Of a stretch of 64,000 nt of DNA, positions 1-7,636 are shown piece by piece. The stretch comes from Mycobacterium sp. 1164985.4 (GTDB lineage Bacteria > Actinomycetota > Actinomycetes > Mycobacteriales > Mycobacteriaceae). The stretch covers positions 1 to 64,000 of the forward strand of contig NZ_LZMD01000033.1 of the NCBI RefSeq assembly GCF_001668575.1. Reading direction: 5' to 3'. Positions within the stretch are counted from its first letter, which is position 1. Each line of letters opens with the position of its first letter. The position numbers and the translations under genes were made by a program. The notes beneath the pieces were generated by a model, which worked only from the letters and a program-made list of their open reading frames with translations, ran no database searches and was not told the origin of the DNA.

Positions 1-73
1 CACCGATCACGGCTGCAGACGTTACCGGTTCGGTCCGGCGATCGCCGGTTCATTCCAGTCGGCAGCCCCGCTG

Positions 74-631
74 GTGCAGAAACCGCTGCGGATCGGCGCA
101 CTCGTGGTCGGCCTGTCGGCCGCCGCAGCCATGGTCGTCGTCGGCTGCAGCAGCGTCACCGAGGGCTCCGCACAGGTCGACAAGGCCGAGGCGCCGGTGT
201 ACCGGGCGTCGGTGACGGCGTCGCGGGAGGAGTCGGCCGCCAGTTCCAGCGCCAGAGAGTCCGAGCGCCAGTCGTCGATCACCAAGGAGGCGATCCACTC
301 GTCGTGCGAGACGCTGAGCTCGACCAGCGTCGACGCGATCACCGCGGTCAATGCCTACGTCGACGCGTTCAACCGCAGCGCAGGCGATGCGCCCGCCAAG
401 GCCGGACCGGCGATCGACGCGCTGAACCACAGCGCCGACATGGTCGCGCGCAGCATCGCCGATCCGGTGGGCCCTGAACTCAAGGACGCGCTCAACGGCT
501 GGGTCGACGCTGCAAGGGGTGTGGCCACCGCGATCGAGGGCAACTACGGCCCCGACGAGTTCAACTCCGCGATCACCCGGCTCAACGACACCAAGACCAG
601 CGCGCTCAACCTTTGCGACGCGGCGTACTGA
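74..631 (+). CDS. Predicted lipoprotein of unknown function
   Basis: The 185-residue product starts with a lipoprotein signal: a short basic stretch, a hydrophobic core, and a lipobox ending VVGC with Cys25 as the acylation site. It should therefore be exported and anchored on the outer face of the membrane. The mature part is rich in Ser, Ala and charged residues and probably helical; no enzymatic motif is visible. The frame stays open to the window edge, but the GTG at 74 is the start that puts the signal peptide at the N-terminus. It sits two genes before ahpE, where I recall the uncharacterised Rv2240c in M. tuberculosis. Function unknown. Confidence 0.75.
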   Translation: MQKPLRIGALVVGLSAAAAMVVVGCSSVTEGSAQVDKAEAPVYRASVTASREESAASSSARESERQSSITKEAIHSSCETLSSTSVDAITAVNAYVDAFNRSAGDAPAKAGPAIDALNHSADMVARSIADPVGPELKDALNGWVDAARGVATAIEGNYGPDEFNSAITRLNDTKTSALNLCDAAY

Positions 632-755
632 CCAACGTTGATAATTGACCAACCTTGCCGCCAGTCACGTGCGGGCCTAGTGCTTCGTGCGACGATAGGG
701 CGCAAGATAACGCCGAGCGCATCGTGCGCCCGAGCCGGCTGAAGGAGGACCGACC

Positions 756-1184
756 GTGGTCGCGGCGGATGACGCCCCGAACTACGCCCACAGACTGGGC
801 ATCCAAAAAGATCAGGTTGTACAGGAACTGGGCTGGGACGAGGACGTCGACGACGACATCCGAGCCGACATCGAGGAAGCGTGCGGCGGCGAGCTGCTCG
901 ACGAAGATGCCGACGAGGTCATCGACGTCGTGCTGCTCTGGTGGCGCGACGACGACGGAGACCTGGTGGACGCGCTGATGGACGCCATCACCCCGCTGGC
1001 CGACGACGGCGTCATCTGGGTGGTGACGCCGAAGACCGGCAAGCCCGGCCACGTCCAACCGGCCGAAATCGCGGAGTCTGCACCCACCGCCGGCCTGATG
1101 CAGACGTCGTCGGCGAACCTCGGGGACTGGATCGGCACGCGGCTGGTGCAGCCGAAGTCGAAGGCCGCGGGGCGGAGAGGGTGA
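756..1184 (+). CDS. DUF3052 family protein
   Basis: A 142-residue acidic cytoplasmic protein of the actinobacterial DUF3052 family (Rv2239c position). Runs such as WDEDVDDD and the hydrophobic [15 protein letters not shown] are typical of the family; the core after residue 60 looks like alternating strands and helices. The GTG start is supported by a strong ribosome binding site, GAAGGAGG at 741-748. The stop codon is embedded in the start of ahpE (GTGA at 1181-1184), so the two genes are probably translationally coupled, which hints at a link to peroxide defence. No biochemical role is known to me. Confidence 0.85.
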   Translation: MVAADDAPNYAHRLGIQKDQVVQELGWDEDVDDDIRADIEEACGGELLDEDADEVIDVVLLWWRDDDGDLVDALMDAITPLADDGVIWVVTPKTGKPGHVQPAEIAESAPTAGLMQTSSANLGDWIGTRLVQPKSKAAGRRG

Positions 1185-1645
1185 TCGGTGTCGGCGCGAA
1201 GGCGCCCGATTTCACGCTCAAGGACCAGAACGGTCAGCCCGTCACGCTGAGCAGCTTCCGCGGCTCGAAGAACGTGTTGCTGGTGTTCTTCCCGCTGGCG
1301 TTCACCGGCATCTGCCAAGGTGAGCTCGACGAGATCCGCGACCGACTGCCCGAATACGAGAACGACGACACCGCGACGCTGGCGATCTCGGTGGGGCCGC
1401 CGCCTACCCACAAGGTGTGGGCGACCGAGAGCGGGTTCACGTTCCCGGTGCTGTCCGACTTCTGGCCGCACGGCGCGGTCGCATCGGCGTACGGCGTGTT
1501 CAACGAGGACGCCGGGATCGCCAATCGCGGGACGTTCGTCGTCGACGGCGAGGGAATCGTCCGCTTCGCCGAGATGAAGCAGCCGGGGGAGGCCCGGGAC
1601 CAGGCGCTGTGGACTGACGCGCTGGCGGCGCTGCGCTCCGGCTGA
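1181..1645 (+). CDS. ahpE: One-cysteine peroxiredoxin AhpE
   Basis: A thiol peroxidase of the AhpE class that reduces peroxides and peroxynitrite in the cytoplasm. The 154-residue protein has the thioredoxin fold start (GAKAPDFTL) and the peroxidatic motif PLAFTGIC, with Cys45 at the same position as in M. tuberculosis AhpE. The conserved segments SVGPPPTHK and SDFWPHG are also present. The start chosen is the GTG at 1181, which overlaps the stop of the DUF3052 gene by four bases and gives the family's usual length; a longer in-frame extension upstream is an artefact. In the family, mycothiol/mycoredoxin recycles the oxidised cysteine. Confidence 0.95.
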   Translation: MIGVGAKAPDFTLKDQNGQPVTLSSFRGSKNVLLVFFPLAFTGICQGELDEIRDRLPEYENDDTATLAISVGPPPTHKVWATESGFTFPVLSDFWPHGAVASAYGVFNEDAGIANRGTFVVDGEGIVRFAEMKQPGEARDQALWTDALAALRSG

Positions 1646-1650
1646 CGAAT

Positions 1651-1680
1651 TTCCTGTCGCAGGTCATGGCCGTGTAGCTT
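1651..1680 (+). promoter_or_regulatory. Possible tRNA-Val promoter
   Basis: TTCCTG at 1651-1656 and TAGCTT at 1675-1680 are separated by 18 bases. The second fits the mycobacterial TANNNT -10 box and lies 9 bases before the mature tRNA 5' end. This is inference from spacing only. Confidence 0.35.
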
Positions 1681-1689
1681 GCCCTGCAA

Positions 1690-1761
1690 GGGCGCGTAGC
1701 TCAGTGGTAGAGCTCTGGTTTTACACACCAGCGGTCGGCGGTTCGATACCGTCCGCGCCCA
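1690..1761 (+). tRNA. tRNA-Val (anticodon UAC)
   Basis: A complete 72-base cloverleaf. The acceptor arm GGGCGCG pairs with CGCGCCC (1754-1760) and is followed by discriminator A1761. The anticodon stem CTGGT/ACCAG encloses a seven-base loop TTTACAC with anticodon TAC, reading GUA valine codons. The T arm GGCGG-TTCGATA-CCGTC is intact. The CCA tail is not fully encoded (CC then G). Its 3' end is partly duplicated at 7540-7566, as expected for a tRNA used as an integration target. Confidence 0.97.
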
Positions 1762-1769
1762 CCGAATTC
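1744..1769. repeat. attL-like repeat in tRNA-Val 3' end
   Basis: The end of the T arm and the acceptor 3' strand of tRNA-Val, running a few bases past the gene. It matches 7540-7566 at 20 of the first 21 bases, then an extra G in the far copy, then AATTC in both. The flanked segment (about 5.8 kb) carries accessory genes. Confidence 0.55.
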
Positions 1770-2050
1770 GACACGGCCCGGCCGGGTCTTGGAACCAGTG
1801 GCCGTCAGCTCGGTGGCCAGCAACATCGGGGTCATCAGGTCAGCGGCTTCATTCTGGCCCGCGCGGGCGACTTCGAGGAAGGGCGGGCCAGCCAGAGTTG
1901 AAGTTTCGGGCGGCAGCGAAAGGTCACTGTGTGCGCATTCTTGCCGACATCGGAAATCGGACTCCGTAGGGCCCCGGTTCGGCCACCTACGCCACATGTG
2001 GGTTTCACGGCAGGAAGCCAGCGATGTACTCGCCGGCCAGCATGCAGCAA
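1770..2050. other. Intergenic stretch, no gene recognised
   Basis: About 280 bases between the tRNA and the next gene. Both strands have short open frames but none has a ribosome binding site together with a recognisable protein. The minus-strand frame with LAGPPFLEVARAG reads a little like decayed coding DNA, but I cannot assign it to a family. Confidence 0.4.
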
Positions 2051-2365
2051 TTAGACGCAGCCGCTAACACTGACCCGTCGGCCGATGCTAGCGCAGACGC
2101 CGACATCCACCGGCGGCGGTGGCGGCGGTGGCGGCGCTTGGAAGTCCTGCGGTAGCGGCGCATAGAAGGCTGGCGGCGGTGCGTAAGCGTTGATCGTGTC
2201 GGCGATGTTCATGCACCCGCCCACCGAAACTCGCCTGCCGACGCTGGCGCAGACGTCGGCATTGGCCACACCGGAGGGCTGCAGCACCGCATATATGCCA
2301 GGAACCGCTGTCAGAGTCAAAACCAATATCCCCGCCGCAGTCCAAGACCGCGTCCAACTATTCAT
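2051..2365 (-). CDS. Small secreted protein with duplicated CASxGRRVSVxGC motif
   Basis: A 104-residue exported protein. Residues 1-36 form a Sec signal peptide (hydrophobic core, ending VANA). The mature part consists of two near-identical Cys-containing motifs, VCASVGRRVSVGGC (38-51) and VCASIGRRVSVSGC (90-103), joined by a proline-rich linker with a run of eight prolines. Each motif could form a small disulfide loop. A ribosome binding site AAGGAGA lies just before the ATG. I do not recognise the family. It lies first after tRNA-Val in the putative island, next to a haemophore-like gene on the same strand. Confidence 0.75.
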   Translation of the reverse strand: MNSWTRSWTAAGILVLTLTAVPGIYAVLQPSGVANADVCASVGRRVSVGGCMNIADTINAYAPPPAFYAPLPQDFQAPPPPPPPPVDVGVCASIGRRVSVSGCV

Positions 2366-2532
2366 CGCGATCTCCTTCAGTCACCGTTGGCAATTTATGG
2401 CTCGGTGCGCGGGCCGAGGAACACAGTATATTCCTCCCGATTTGAAATGAGATCTTAATCAGCACAGCCAATACACTCGGTGGGCCGGCCTAGACATCTT
2501 TTTGGCCATGCGCATGTTCGCGGCTCAATCTC
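2366..2532. promoter_or_regulatory. AT-rich gap between two secreted-protein genes
   Basis: This stretch upstream of the small secreted protein gene is visibly more AT-rich than its surroundings (for example TATATT and TTTGAAATGAGATCTTAAT) and presumably holds that gene's promoter. I could not place -35 and -10 boxes with confidence. Confidence 0.3.
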
Positions 2533-2922
2533 TCAGGGAGTCGCGCCGCCCTGCCCGAGTATGGGAGTCCACTGGCAACGCTGCCGGATGTCAGTCAGTG
2601 GCTGACGGATGCGCTCCAGATCGGCCTGCACTTGCGGGTTGGCGTCAACGTAGTTCTGGACGTCGTCACGCATCGCATCTCTGGGCTGCCCCTGCAGGTC
2701 GGTGAAGAATCCGTTCACGTCAGGGCGCGTATAAAGGTAGGCCGACGTGGCTGCGGCGACACCTGCGGCGACGCCGGCCACGTCGGCGGCCGTGCAGTTG
2801 GGTGGCCGAGGTTGCGGTTGCGCGACGGCGAACCCTGCCGTAGATAACAGTGTGCCGGTAACTGCACCAACGCCGATCGCGCCGACTACCGCCCGACGCG
2901 CAATTAGGGCCGCGAGGAACAT
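2533..2922 (-). CDS. Secreted haemophore-like protein (MHB domain)
   Basis: A 129-residue exported protein resembling the mycobacterial haemophore/haem-binding domain (MHB), the family of small helical secreted proteins that includes Rv0203. A Sec signal peptide ends at AVA-QP (about residue 34). The mature domain starts PPNCTAADV and ends IRQRC, so Cys43 and Cys116 would form the disulfide that closes the helical bundle. The block TRPDVNGFFTDLQG and the helix ending NPQVQADL are family hallmarks. AAAAGGAG lies just before the ATG. The predicted role is haem binding outside the membrane; haem binding itself is inferred, not visible. Confidence 0.75.
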   Translation of the reverse strand: MFLAALIARRAVVGAIGVGAVTGTLLSTAGFAVAQPQPRPPNCTAADVAGVAAGVAAATSAYLYTRPDVNGFFTDLQGQPRDAMRDDVQNYVDANPQVQADLERIRQPLTDIRQRCQWTPILGQGGATP

Positions 2923-3192
2923 AGCTAACTCCTTTTACCGTAATCACCTCGCCGCAATCGATGACGGTCGCGGCTACTTCAGCTAAGCAGAATGCATACG
3001 GGCTTTCGAGCGAAAAAACCGGACCAATACTGCAATCTTTTCGATGCGAACAATTTTTTTGCCGGTCAAGATCAAGCGTGCCTCGCGGCTACCGGAGATG
3101 TGAACGGAGACACTCGTTTCGTTCGCCGACCAGCGCAGTGCCGGGGGTGTTCAATCAGCCAGCCTTCTCTGACTCACACACACGTAGTCACT
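2923..3192. other. AT-rich intergenic region, no gene seen
   Basis: About 270 bases with runs of A and T unusual for this chromosome (GAAAAAACC, CAATTTTTTTG). No plausible coding frame. It lies upstream of the haemophore-like gene and downstream of the transporter gene, so it may hold the haemophore promoter. The composition agrees with acquired DNA. Confidence 0.4.
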
Positions 3193-4059
3193 TCACGTGG
3201 TCACTTCCGGCGACTGACTTCGTCTGGCCATGAAGCGCGACAACGGCAGGAGGACCAGGAGACTCGTTATCGCGACGACGACCACCATGACCACGACGCT
3301 GGGGTCGCTGAAGCTCTGGCCGCCGACCACGAGCGCCGCGGCGATATTGCGCTGGGCTGTTCCCAGCCCCAGCACGACGCGGGTGTCAGCGCCTGTCCCT
3401 CCTGCCGCCCATCCCACGACGTATCCAAGTGCGATGAACAGCAAGCCGGCCAGGATGGCGCGGGTGCCAAAGACGGAAAGCACCTTGCCGAAGTTCACCA
3501 CCACCAACAGCACCACGACGAGTACAAGGCCGAGGCTGGACAACCGGTCGAACAGCGGTTTCGCGCGCGCGGCGACAGCGGGCCACTTCGCGTTGATGCC
3601 AAGCGCGATCGCCAAGGGTAGAAGCATCAACACGACGAGCGATCGCGCGATTCTTGCCGGGTCAACCGAGACGCCCGGCAGCAGCAAGGGCAACACCAGC
3701 GGCAGATAGCCCACCGTAACGATCATCAGCAACACCATCAGGGCGACCGCGAACGCCAAGTTTCCGTGGGCGATCTCGGCGAGCTTGGGGAGAAATGGAG
3801 CGCCGGCAGCCACACCCAGCAATAGCAACCCGATGCTGAAGGGCTCGTCGAGTCGCAGTATCCGGGTGATCGCGATCGCGCCGGCGGGCACCGCGACGAA
3901 GTTGACCAGCACCGACATCGTCACCAAGCGAGGATTCTTCAGCGGAGCCGCTAGTTGCGCGATCTTGAGCCCAAGCCCCATTGCGATCACGCTCGACACG
4001 ACGAAGACAAGCGTCGCAACGGGAACGGCCCTCTCGAGGACTTCGAACAGGCCGGTCAT
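3193..4059 (-). CDS. Bile acid:sodium symporter (BASS) family transporter
   Basis: A 288-residue integral membrane protein with about nine hydrophobic segments and almost no soluble domain. It fits the BASS/SBF family of sodium-coupled organic anion transporters. The block GLGTAQRNIAAALVV near residue 235 matches the conserved crossover region that holds sodium- and substrate-binding residues. The substrate cannot be told from sequence: bile acids, pantoate and keto acids are all used by relatives. It is shorter than some relatives but has both halves of the inverted repeat. It stands alone, 23 bases downstream of the DyP operon on the same strand, so it could be co-transcribed with it. Confidence 0.8.
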   Translation of the reverse strand: MTGLFEVLERAVPVATLVFVVSSVIAMGLGLKIAQLAAPLKNPRLVTMSVLVNFVAVPAGAIAITRILRLDEPFSIGLLLLGVAAGAPFLPKLAEIAHGNLAFAVALMVLLMIVTVGYLPLVLPLLLPGVSVDPARIARSLVVLMLLPLAIALGINAKWPAVAARAKPLFDRLSSLGLVLVVVLLVVVNFGKVLSVFGTRAILAGLLFIALGYVVGWAAGGTGADTRVVLGLGTAQRNIAAALVVGGQSFSDPSVVVMVVVVAITSLLVLLPLSRFMARRSQSPEVTT

Positions 4060-4082
4060 CCGGCCAATATCTGCATGGTCGT

Positions 4083-5087
4083 TTACTTCATGGTGGCGAG
4101 ATTGTGCCAGAGGTTGCGCAGGCTGTCGGTGCCGCCGAAGAGGGTGGTGAAGTGTGTCGAGTCGATCAGCACGATGTCGCCGGCTCGCTCACCCGCAGGT
4201 GGCATCCAAATCAGGGCATTGAACTCGGTGTTGCCGTCGGAGGTGAACGGGTGCGGTCTGTTGGGGTCCACGCGTTGTCTCCCCAGCACTCTCAGGCCGT
4301 CGCTCTCGGGTGCGGTGAGTTCGTAGTGCGGTAGGTGGGGGTGGAAGTTGAAGGTCGTCACGTTGTCGAGCAGTCGGGCGGTGTCAAGATCGCGAAATCC
4401 GTTCAGCGGCGCAATCTCCCGGGTGCCCTCGACCACTGCCGGGCGTAAACCCCACGTGTTGTGGACCGGTACGTCGAGCGCCTTCATCAGCGAGCGGGTG
4501 TACTGGCCGAACCGCTGTTGGCGGGGTACCAGCGGGTCGCCGTGGTGGGCGAATTCCACGGCGCGCTGGTCGAAGTCGTCGGTGAAGCCGACGTCGTGGT
4601 GCGGCGCCAGCAGCAGGCAGGTGCCCTCCCGCTGCAACCACTGCCTGATCGCGGCTATCTCGTCAGCGGTCGCCTCCTGTTCCGACAAGATGTGGTCGAG
4701 ACCGAAAACCATCAGTGTGTCGGTGTCGGCGAGGATGCGTTCGTCGATCGGCAGCTGATAGCCGGCTTGATCGATGCGCTGGAACACCGCCACAGGATGG
4801 CCGGTCGCCTCACCGGCGAGATCTTGGAAGGCCAGCGTCGACCGGTGGAACAGTTCCAGAGTTCCGGCGATGCCCTGCAGAAAGTGGGCTTCGTCGTACT
4901 CGACCGTCTCGTAGTTGGGCCACAACGCGTTTCGCACTTCTGTCATGGTGGAAAAGCGGTTGTACATCTCGCCGGGACGACGCTGTGCTTCCCACGGGTA
5001 GCTCCACGTCCAGTAGATGCTGATCCGTCGGCGGCCGTCATGCGCGCGCGCGACGTGCCCTTGATTGTAAGTGCGAGCAGTGGTCAT
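4083..5087 (-). CDS. Conserved hypothetical protein, last gene of DyP operon
   Basis: A 334-residue cytoplasmic protein I do not recognise. It has no signal peptide or membrane segment. The middle part (strand VMVFGLD, helix, then CLLLAPHHDVG) has the alternating layout of a class I glutamine-amidotransferase-like or ThuA-like fold, with a His-His-Asp cluster that could be a metal or catalytic site; this is a weak structural guess. The C-terminus has IVLIDSTHFTTLFGG. The ATG at 5087 overlaps the stop of the DyP gene by four bases (ATGA), so the two are coupled; the longer upstream frame is a shadow of the DyP gene. Confidence 0.7.
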   Translation of the reverse strand: MTTARTYNQGHVARAHDGRRRISIYWTWSYPWEAQRRPGEMYNRFSTMTEVRNALWPNYETVEYDEAHFLQGIAGTLELFHRSTLAFQDLAGEATGHPVAVFQRIDQAGYQLPIDERILADTDTLMVFGLDHILSEQEATADEIAAIRQWLQREGTCLLLAPHHDVGFTDDFDQRAVEFAHHGDPLVPRQQRFGQYTRSLMKALDVPVHNTWGLRPAVVEGTREIAPLNGFRDLDTARLLDNVTTFNFHPHLPHYELTAPESDGLRVLGRQRVDPNRPHPFTSDGNTEFNALIWMPPAGERAGDIVLIDSTHFTTLFGGTDSLRNLWHNLATMK

Positions 5088-6427
5088 GATGTTTCTCCCA
5101 GTGTTGCCAGGTACTCCAGGCCGCCCATACCCGGCAGAAAGAAGTAGGCCCCACCTCGCAGCGTGGTGAACGCCGGGATTCCCTTGTGCACCTTGCGGAT
5201 GGGGCGCTTCGGCACGGTGAAGTCCAATGTTCCGTCCTGCGTCCCGGCGATAGGGTCGTGTTCGTTGTCGAGTTCGTGGAAGGTTTTGTCGTTCATCCAG
5301 ACGTTCTGGGCGAACTCGAACTGCCGCACCAGGTCGGCGCAGATGATGAACGCGGCGATACCACGTTCGACACCGTCGTCGGGCGCGCCCTCGGGCAACG
5401 CGGGACCATAGGTCGCGCCACGGCGGATCATCCGCCGGCGGTTCATATAGTGGGCGGTGTCCCGGGGATTGAGTCGTCTGGCGTGCGATCCGAGCGGGCA
5501 CGCGTATCCGAACGGATCCATCTCTTTGTAGTTGAAGTCGTTGTTGCGCATCGGATCGGCGCCGAGTTCGGGATCATCCTTGGCAGGCGCGAGGACCAGC
5601 GGGGCGCCGCTTCGCCAGCGGCCCATGAACTTCGCTGCAAGAAGTTCTTCTTCGTCGGCGTCTTTTGAGTTCGCGCGCAGATAATCACGGAACGTGCCGA
5701 CGTGTTCCTCGAGCCGGCGGTAGGCCATATAGCTGCCGTTGCGCGACAACGCCTCGGGCTGGGGGAGATCAGCGACGGGGCCGTTCTCGTCGGGATAACC
5801 GAGAATGAATTCGCCTGGCGCCAAGGGCGCACCGGACCCCGGCGTCGGTTCCTCGCCGGAGCCCTTCATCACCGGCTGCGACAACCGGTCGCGGAAGCCG
5901 AAGTGATCGTGCGCGTAGTTGAACGGCGGAGTCGCGTTGAGGTCCAGGTGCGAGAGGCTGCGTACGCCGTCCAAGCTCGCCAAGAGTGCATCATGGTTGG
6001 CGATAGACACTCGGTACTGCTCGTCGGTCCGCGAGAAGAGGATCGCAATGGCATGCAGATCGTCTCCCGCGAGCCCGCCGAGCCAGTGCTGCGGTGCGGC
6101 CGCGCCCGTGTCACCGAGGATGCCGGCACGAGCAGCCATGCCCTCACGGAACGCATCAGGAAACGTGGCCAGTGAGTCCTCAGGAACTCCCAGTGCGCGC
6201 AACCCATGCCAGGTGAAGGCCAGGGTGACCCAGCGGTTCGACGTGTCCATCGTGTTACGGACATCGGCGGCGGATTGGACCTTGTCAAGCAGCGCGGTGA
6301 CGTAGGCGCGCCCGCCTGCGGGCGTGTCGAACGTGAGGAATTCGTACCGTCCGGTGATAGCCGGTGTGCGGGTCAGCAGGATGTGCTGAATGTCGTCGAG
6401 TTCGAGTGCACTGGTTGTCGATGTCAC
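5084..6427 (-). CDS. DyP-type haem peroxidase-like protein
   Basis: A 447-residue cytoplasmic protein of the dye-decolorising peroxidase superfamily, which uses haem and H2O2 to oxidise substrates. The haem-site landmarks are visible: GFRDRLSQP (Asp180, counted from the GTG) aligns with the distal GxxDG motif, GSHARRLNPRD holds the expected proximal His (His315), and LRGGAYFFLPGMGG is the usual C-terminal haem-pocket block. The normal Gly after the distal Asp is Arg here. Its length and layout fit the larger actinobacterial/fungal class rather than the short encapsulated type; no encapsulin gene or Tat signal is present. The GTG at 6427 is preferred because it overlaps the upstream stop (GTGA) as elsewhere in this operon; an ATG at 6451 is possible. 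Confidence 0.85.
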   Translation of the reverse strand: MTSTTSALELDDIQHILLTRTPAITGRYEFLTFDTPAGGRAYVTALLDKVQSAADVRNTMDTSNRWVTLAFTWHGLRALGVPEDSLATFPDAFREGMAARAGILGDTGAAAPQHWLGGLAGDDLHAIAILFSRTDEQYRVSIANHDALLASLDGVRSLSHLDLNATPPFNYAHDHFGFRDRLSQPVMKGSGEEPTPGSGAPLAPGEFILGYPDENGPVADLPQPEALSRNGSYMAYRRLEEHVGTFRDYLRANSKDADEEELLAAKFMGRWRSGAPLVLAPAKDDPELGADPMRNNDFNYKEMDPFGYACPLGSHARRLNPRDTAHYMNRRRMIRRGATYGPALPEGAPDDGVERGIAAFIICADLVRQFEFAQNVWMNDKTFHELDNEHDPIAGTQDGTLDFTVPKRPIRKVHKGIPAFTTLRGGAYFFLPGMGGLEYLATLGETS

Positions 6428-6831
6428 TGCTGCTGCGTGCCTTTCGTCCATGTCCAGGCGGTGATTCGCCAGTCGTTCCCCACGCGACGCAGGGCGGCTG
6501 TGAAGAATGCGCCCGTCTGCGTCACCGTGGTGCCCTTGAGGCTGAAGGTCATCGTCGCCGGAATTGCGAGATAGGCGCGATCACCGGTGACGGTGTGATG
6601 CCGCGGTTCGCCGAGCGCGACGGCATAACCGGACGCGCCCTGATGTTCGCCTTCGACCAGCACGTCGCGGTACCAAGTCTGGGCGGCTGACGGACCCAAC
6701 CAGACGTGCGGCGCCATGCCGTCCAAAATCACACCCTCGGAGTCGAACATCGATGCCATACCAGCGATGTCGCCGCGGTTGAACGCTTCGACATAGCGAC
6801 TCACCGCGACCAGAGGGTCGGACGTGCCCAC
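6424..6831 (-). CDS. SnoaL/NTF2-like protein
   Basis: A 135-residue protein with the NTF2-like alpha+beta cone layout: N-terminal helix with YVEAFNRGDIAGMASMFDSEGV, a central strand pair, and a C-terminal sheet ending NDWRITAWTWTKG. Members are small ligand-binding pockets, some catalytic (polyketide cyclases, isomerases, dehydratases), many of unknown role. It is the second gene of the DyP operon, separated from the first by only five bases and coupled to the DyP gene by a four-base overlap. It may bind the substrate or product of the peroxidase; that is inference. Confidence 0.75.
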   Translation of the reverse strand: MGTSDPLVAVSRYVEAFNRGDIAGMASMFDSEGVILDGMAPHVWLGPSAAQTWYRDVLVEGEHQGASGYAVALGEPRHHTVTGDRAYLAIPATMTFSLKGTTVTQTGAFFTAALRRVGNDWRITAWTWTKGTQQQ

Positions 6832-6836
6832 GGTAG

Positions 6837-7397
6837 CTACTGCATCTGGTCGAGCATGGTGGAGAACGCGGCTTTGAGCCGCAGCGCCTTCTTGATCTCG
6901 TCGGCGGTCACAAATGGGTACTCGCCATACTCGAGGAAACTCGGAACCTGGTGTTCACGAACGAATTTCACGAACGATTCCGGATTTTCCTTCCAGTCCT
7001 CGGGGAACCCTTCGAGGTTGGTGAACACGGTCGTGATACCCGTGGCGCTGAACAGCTGGACGGCATCCTCGGTGTACTTGTCGAAGTCGGTGTCGAAGAT
7101 GCCTTGGTATTGAAAATGCAGTCCTGAGCCGACGTCGAAAAGTTGCCAACGCAGGTAATGCAGACGAAGCGGGGCCAGCGCATCGGGACTGGCCGCTATC
7201 GTCTCCTCGATGGTCTTGCCGTAGGCGCGGACAGCTTCTTCACGGCCTTCTTTGACCTTCGCGATGATCGAGAAGCCGTAGCATGCCGGTGTCCGGGGAA
7301 ACACTGGACCGTAGCGACCCTGTTTGAGCTCGAAGTAACCCTCTTTGGGGATGGCCATCGCGGCCGGCTTGGACCAATCTTGATTGCCTGCGGACAT
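6837..7397 (-). CDS. Conserved hypothetical protein, first gene of DyP operon
   Basis: A 186-residue soluble protein without signal peptide or membrane segment. The segment from about residue 38 (CYGFSIIAKVKEGREEAVRAY) through HYLRWQLFD and LHFQYQGIFDTDFDKY looks like a ferredoxin-like dimeric alpha/beta barrel, the same fold type DyP peroxidases and chlorite dismutases are built from. I could not assign a named family. It heads a tight minus-strand operon of four genes reading this gene, NTF2-like, DyP, hypothetical. The region upstream (7398-7566) should contain the operon promoter and holds the tRNA-like repeat. Confidence 0.7.
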   Translation of the reverse strand: MSAGNQDWSKPAAMAIPKEGYFELKQGRYGPVFPRTPACYGFSIIAKVKEGREEAVRAYGKTIEETIAASPDALAPLRLHYLRWQLFDVGSGLHFQYQGIFDTDFDKYTEDAVQLFSATGITTVFTNLEGFPEDWKENPESFVKFVREHQVPSFLEYGEYPFVTADEIKKALRLKAAFSTMLDQMQ

Positions 7398-7539
7398 GTC
7401 CCGCCCCTGTCGTGAACCCGGATAAATCCGGATGCCGGAACGTTAGCACTGGACCGACACCAAGGCGGGGCAATTAGCTTTCGCGGGCGTAATCCGGAGG
7501 CGCGCGCCGACGCGGCTGGCATGCAGATGCGACGACTGC

Positions 7540-7566
7540 CGATACGGTCCGCGCCCACCGGAATTC
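7540..7566. repeat. attR-like copy of tRNA-Val 3' end
   Basis: An imperfect direct repeat of 1744-1769: 20 of 21 bases match across the T-arm end and the acceptor 3' strand, then one inserted G, then AATTC. No other part of a tRNA is present here. It lies in the divergent gap between the DyP operon and putP, marking the likely right end of the accessory segment. Confidence 0.5.
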
Positions 7567-7636
7567 CCATACGATCGAAGGACCGGTAGGTCCCTTCGGC
7601 GGAACGAGACGACCCATATCCGACACCGCGTTCCAG

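Noticed and set aside
812..1471. Minus-strand 219-codon frame over DUF3052 and ahpE
   Set aside because: Antisense to two genes with clear families and coupled starts; Ser/Arg-rich artefact.
4083..7397. Encapsulin nanocompartment with DyP cargo
   Set aside because: No encapsulin shell gene is adjacent, and the DyP protein ends GGLEYLATLGETS without a clear C-terminal encapsulin targeting peptide.
1770..7540. Integrase or transposase inside the tRNA-flanked segment
   Set aside because: All sizeable frames here are accounted for by secreted, transporter and DyP-operon genes; none shows integrase or transposase motifs.
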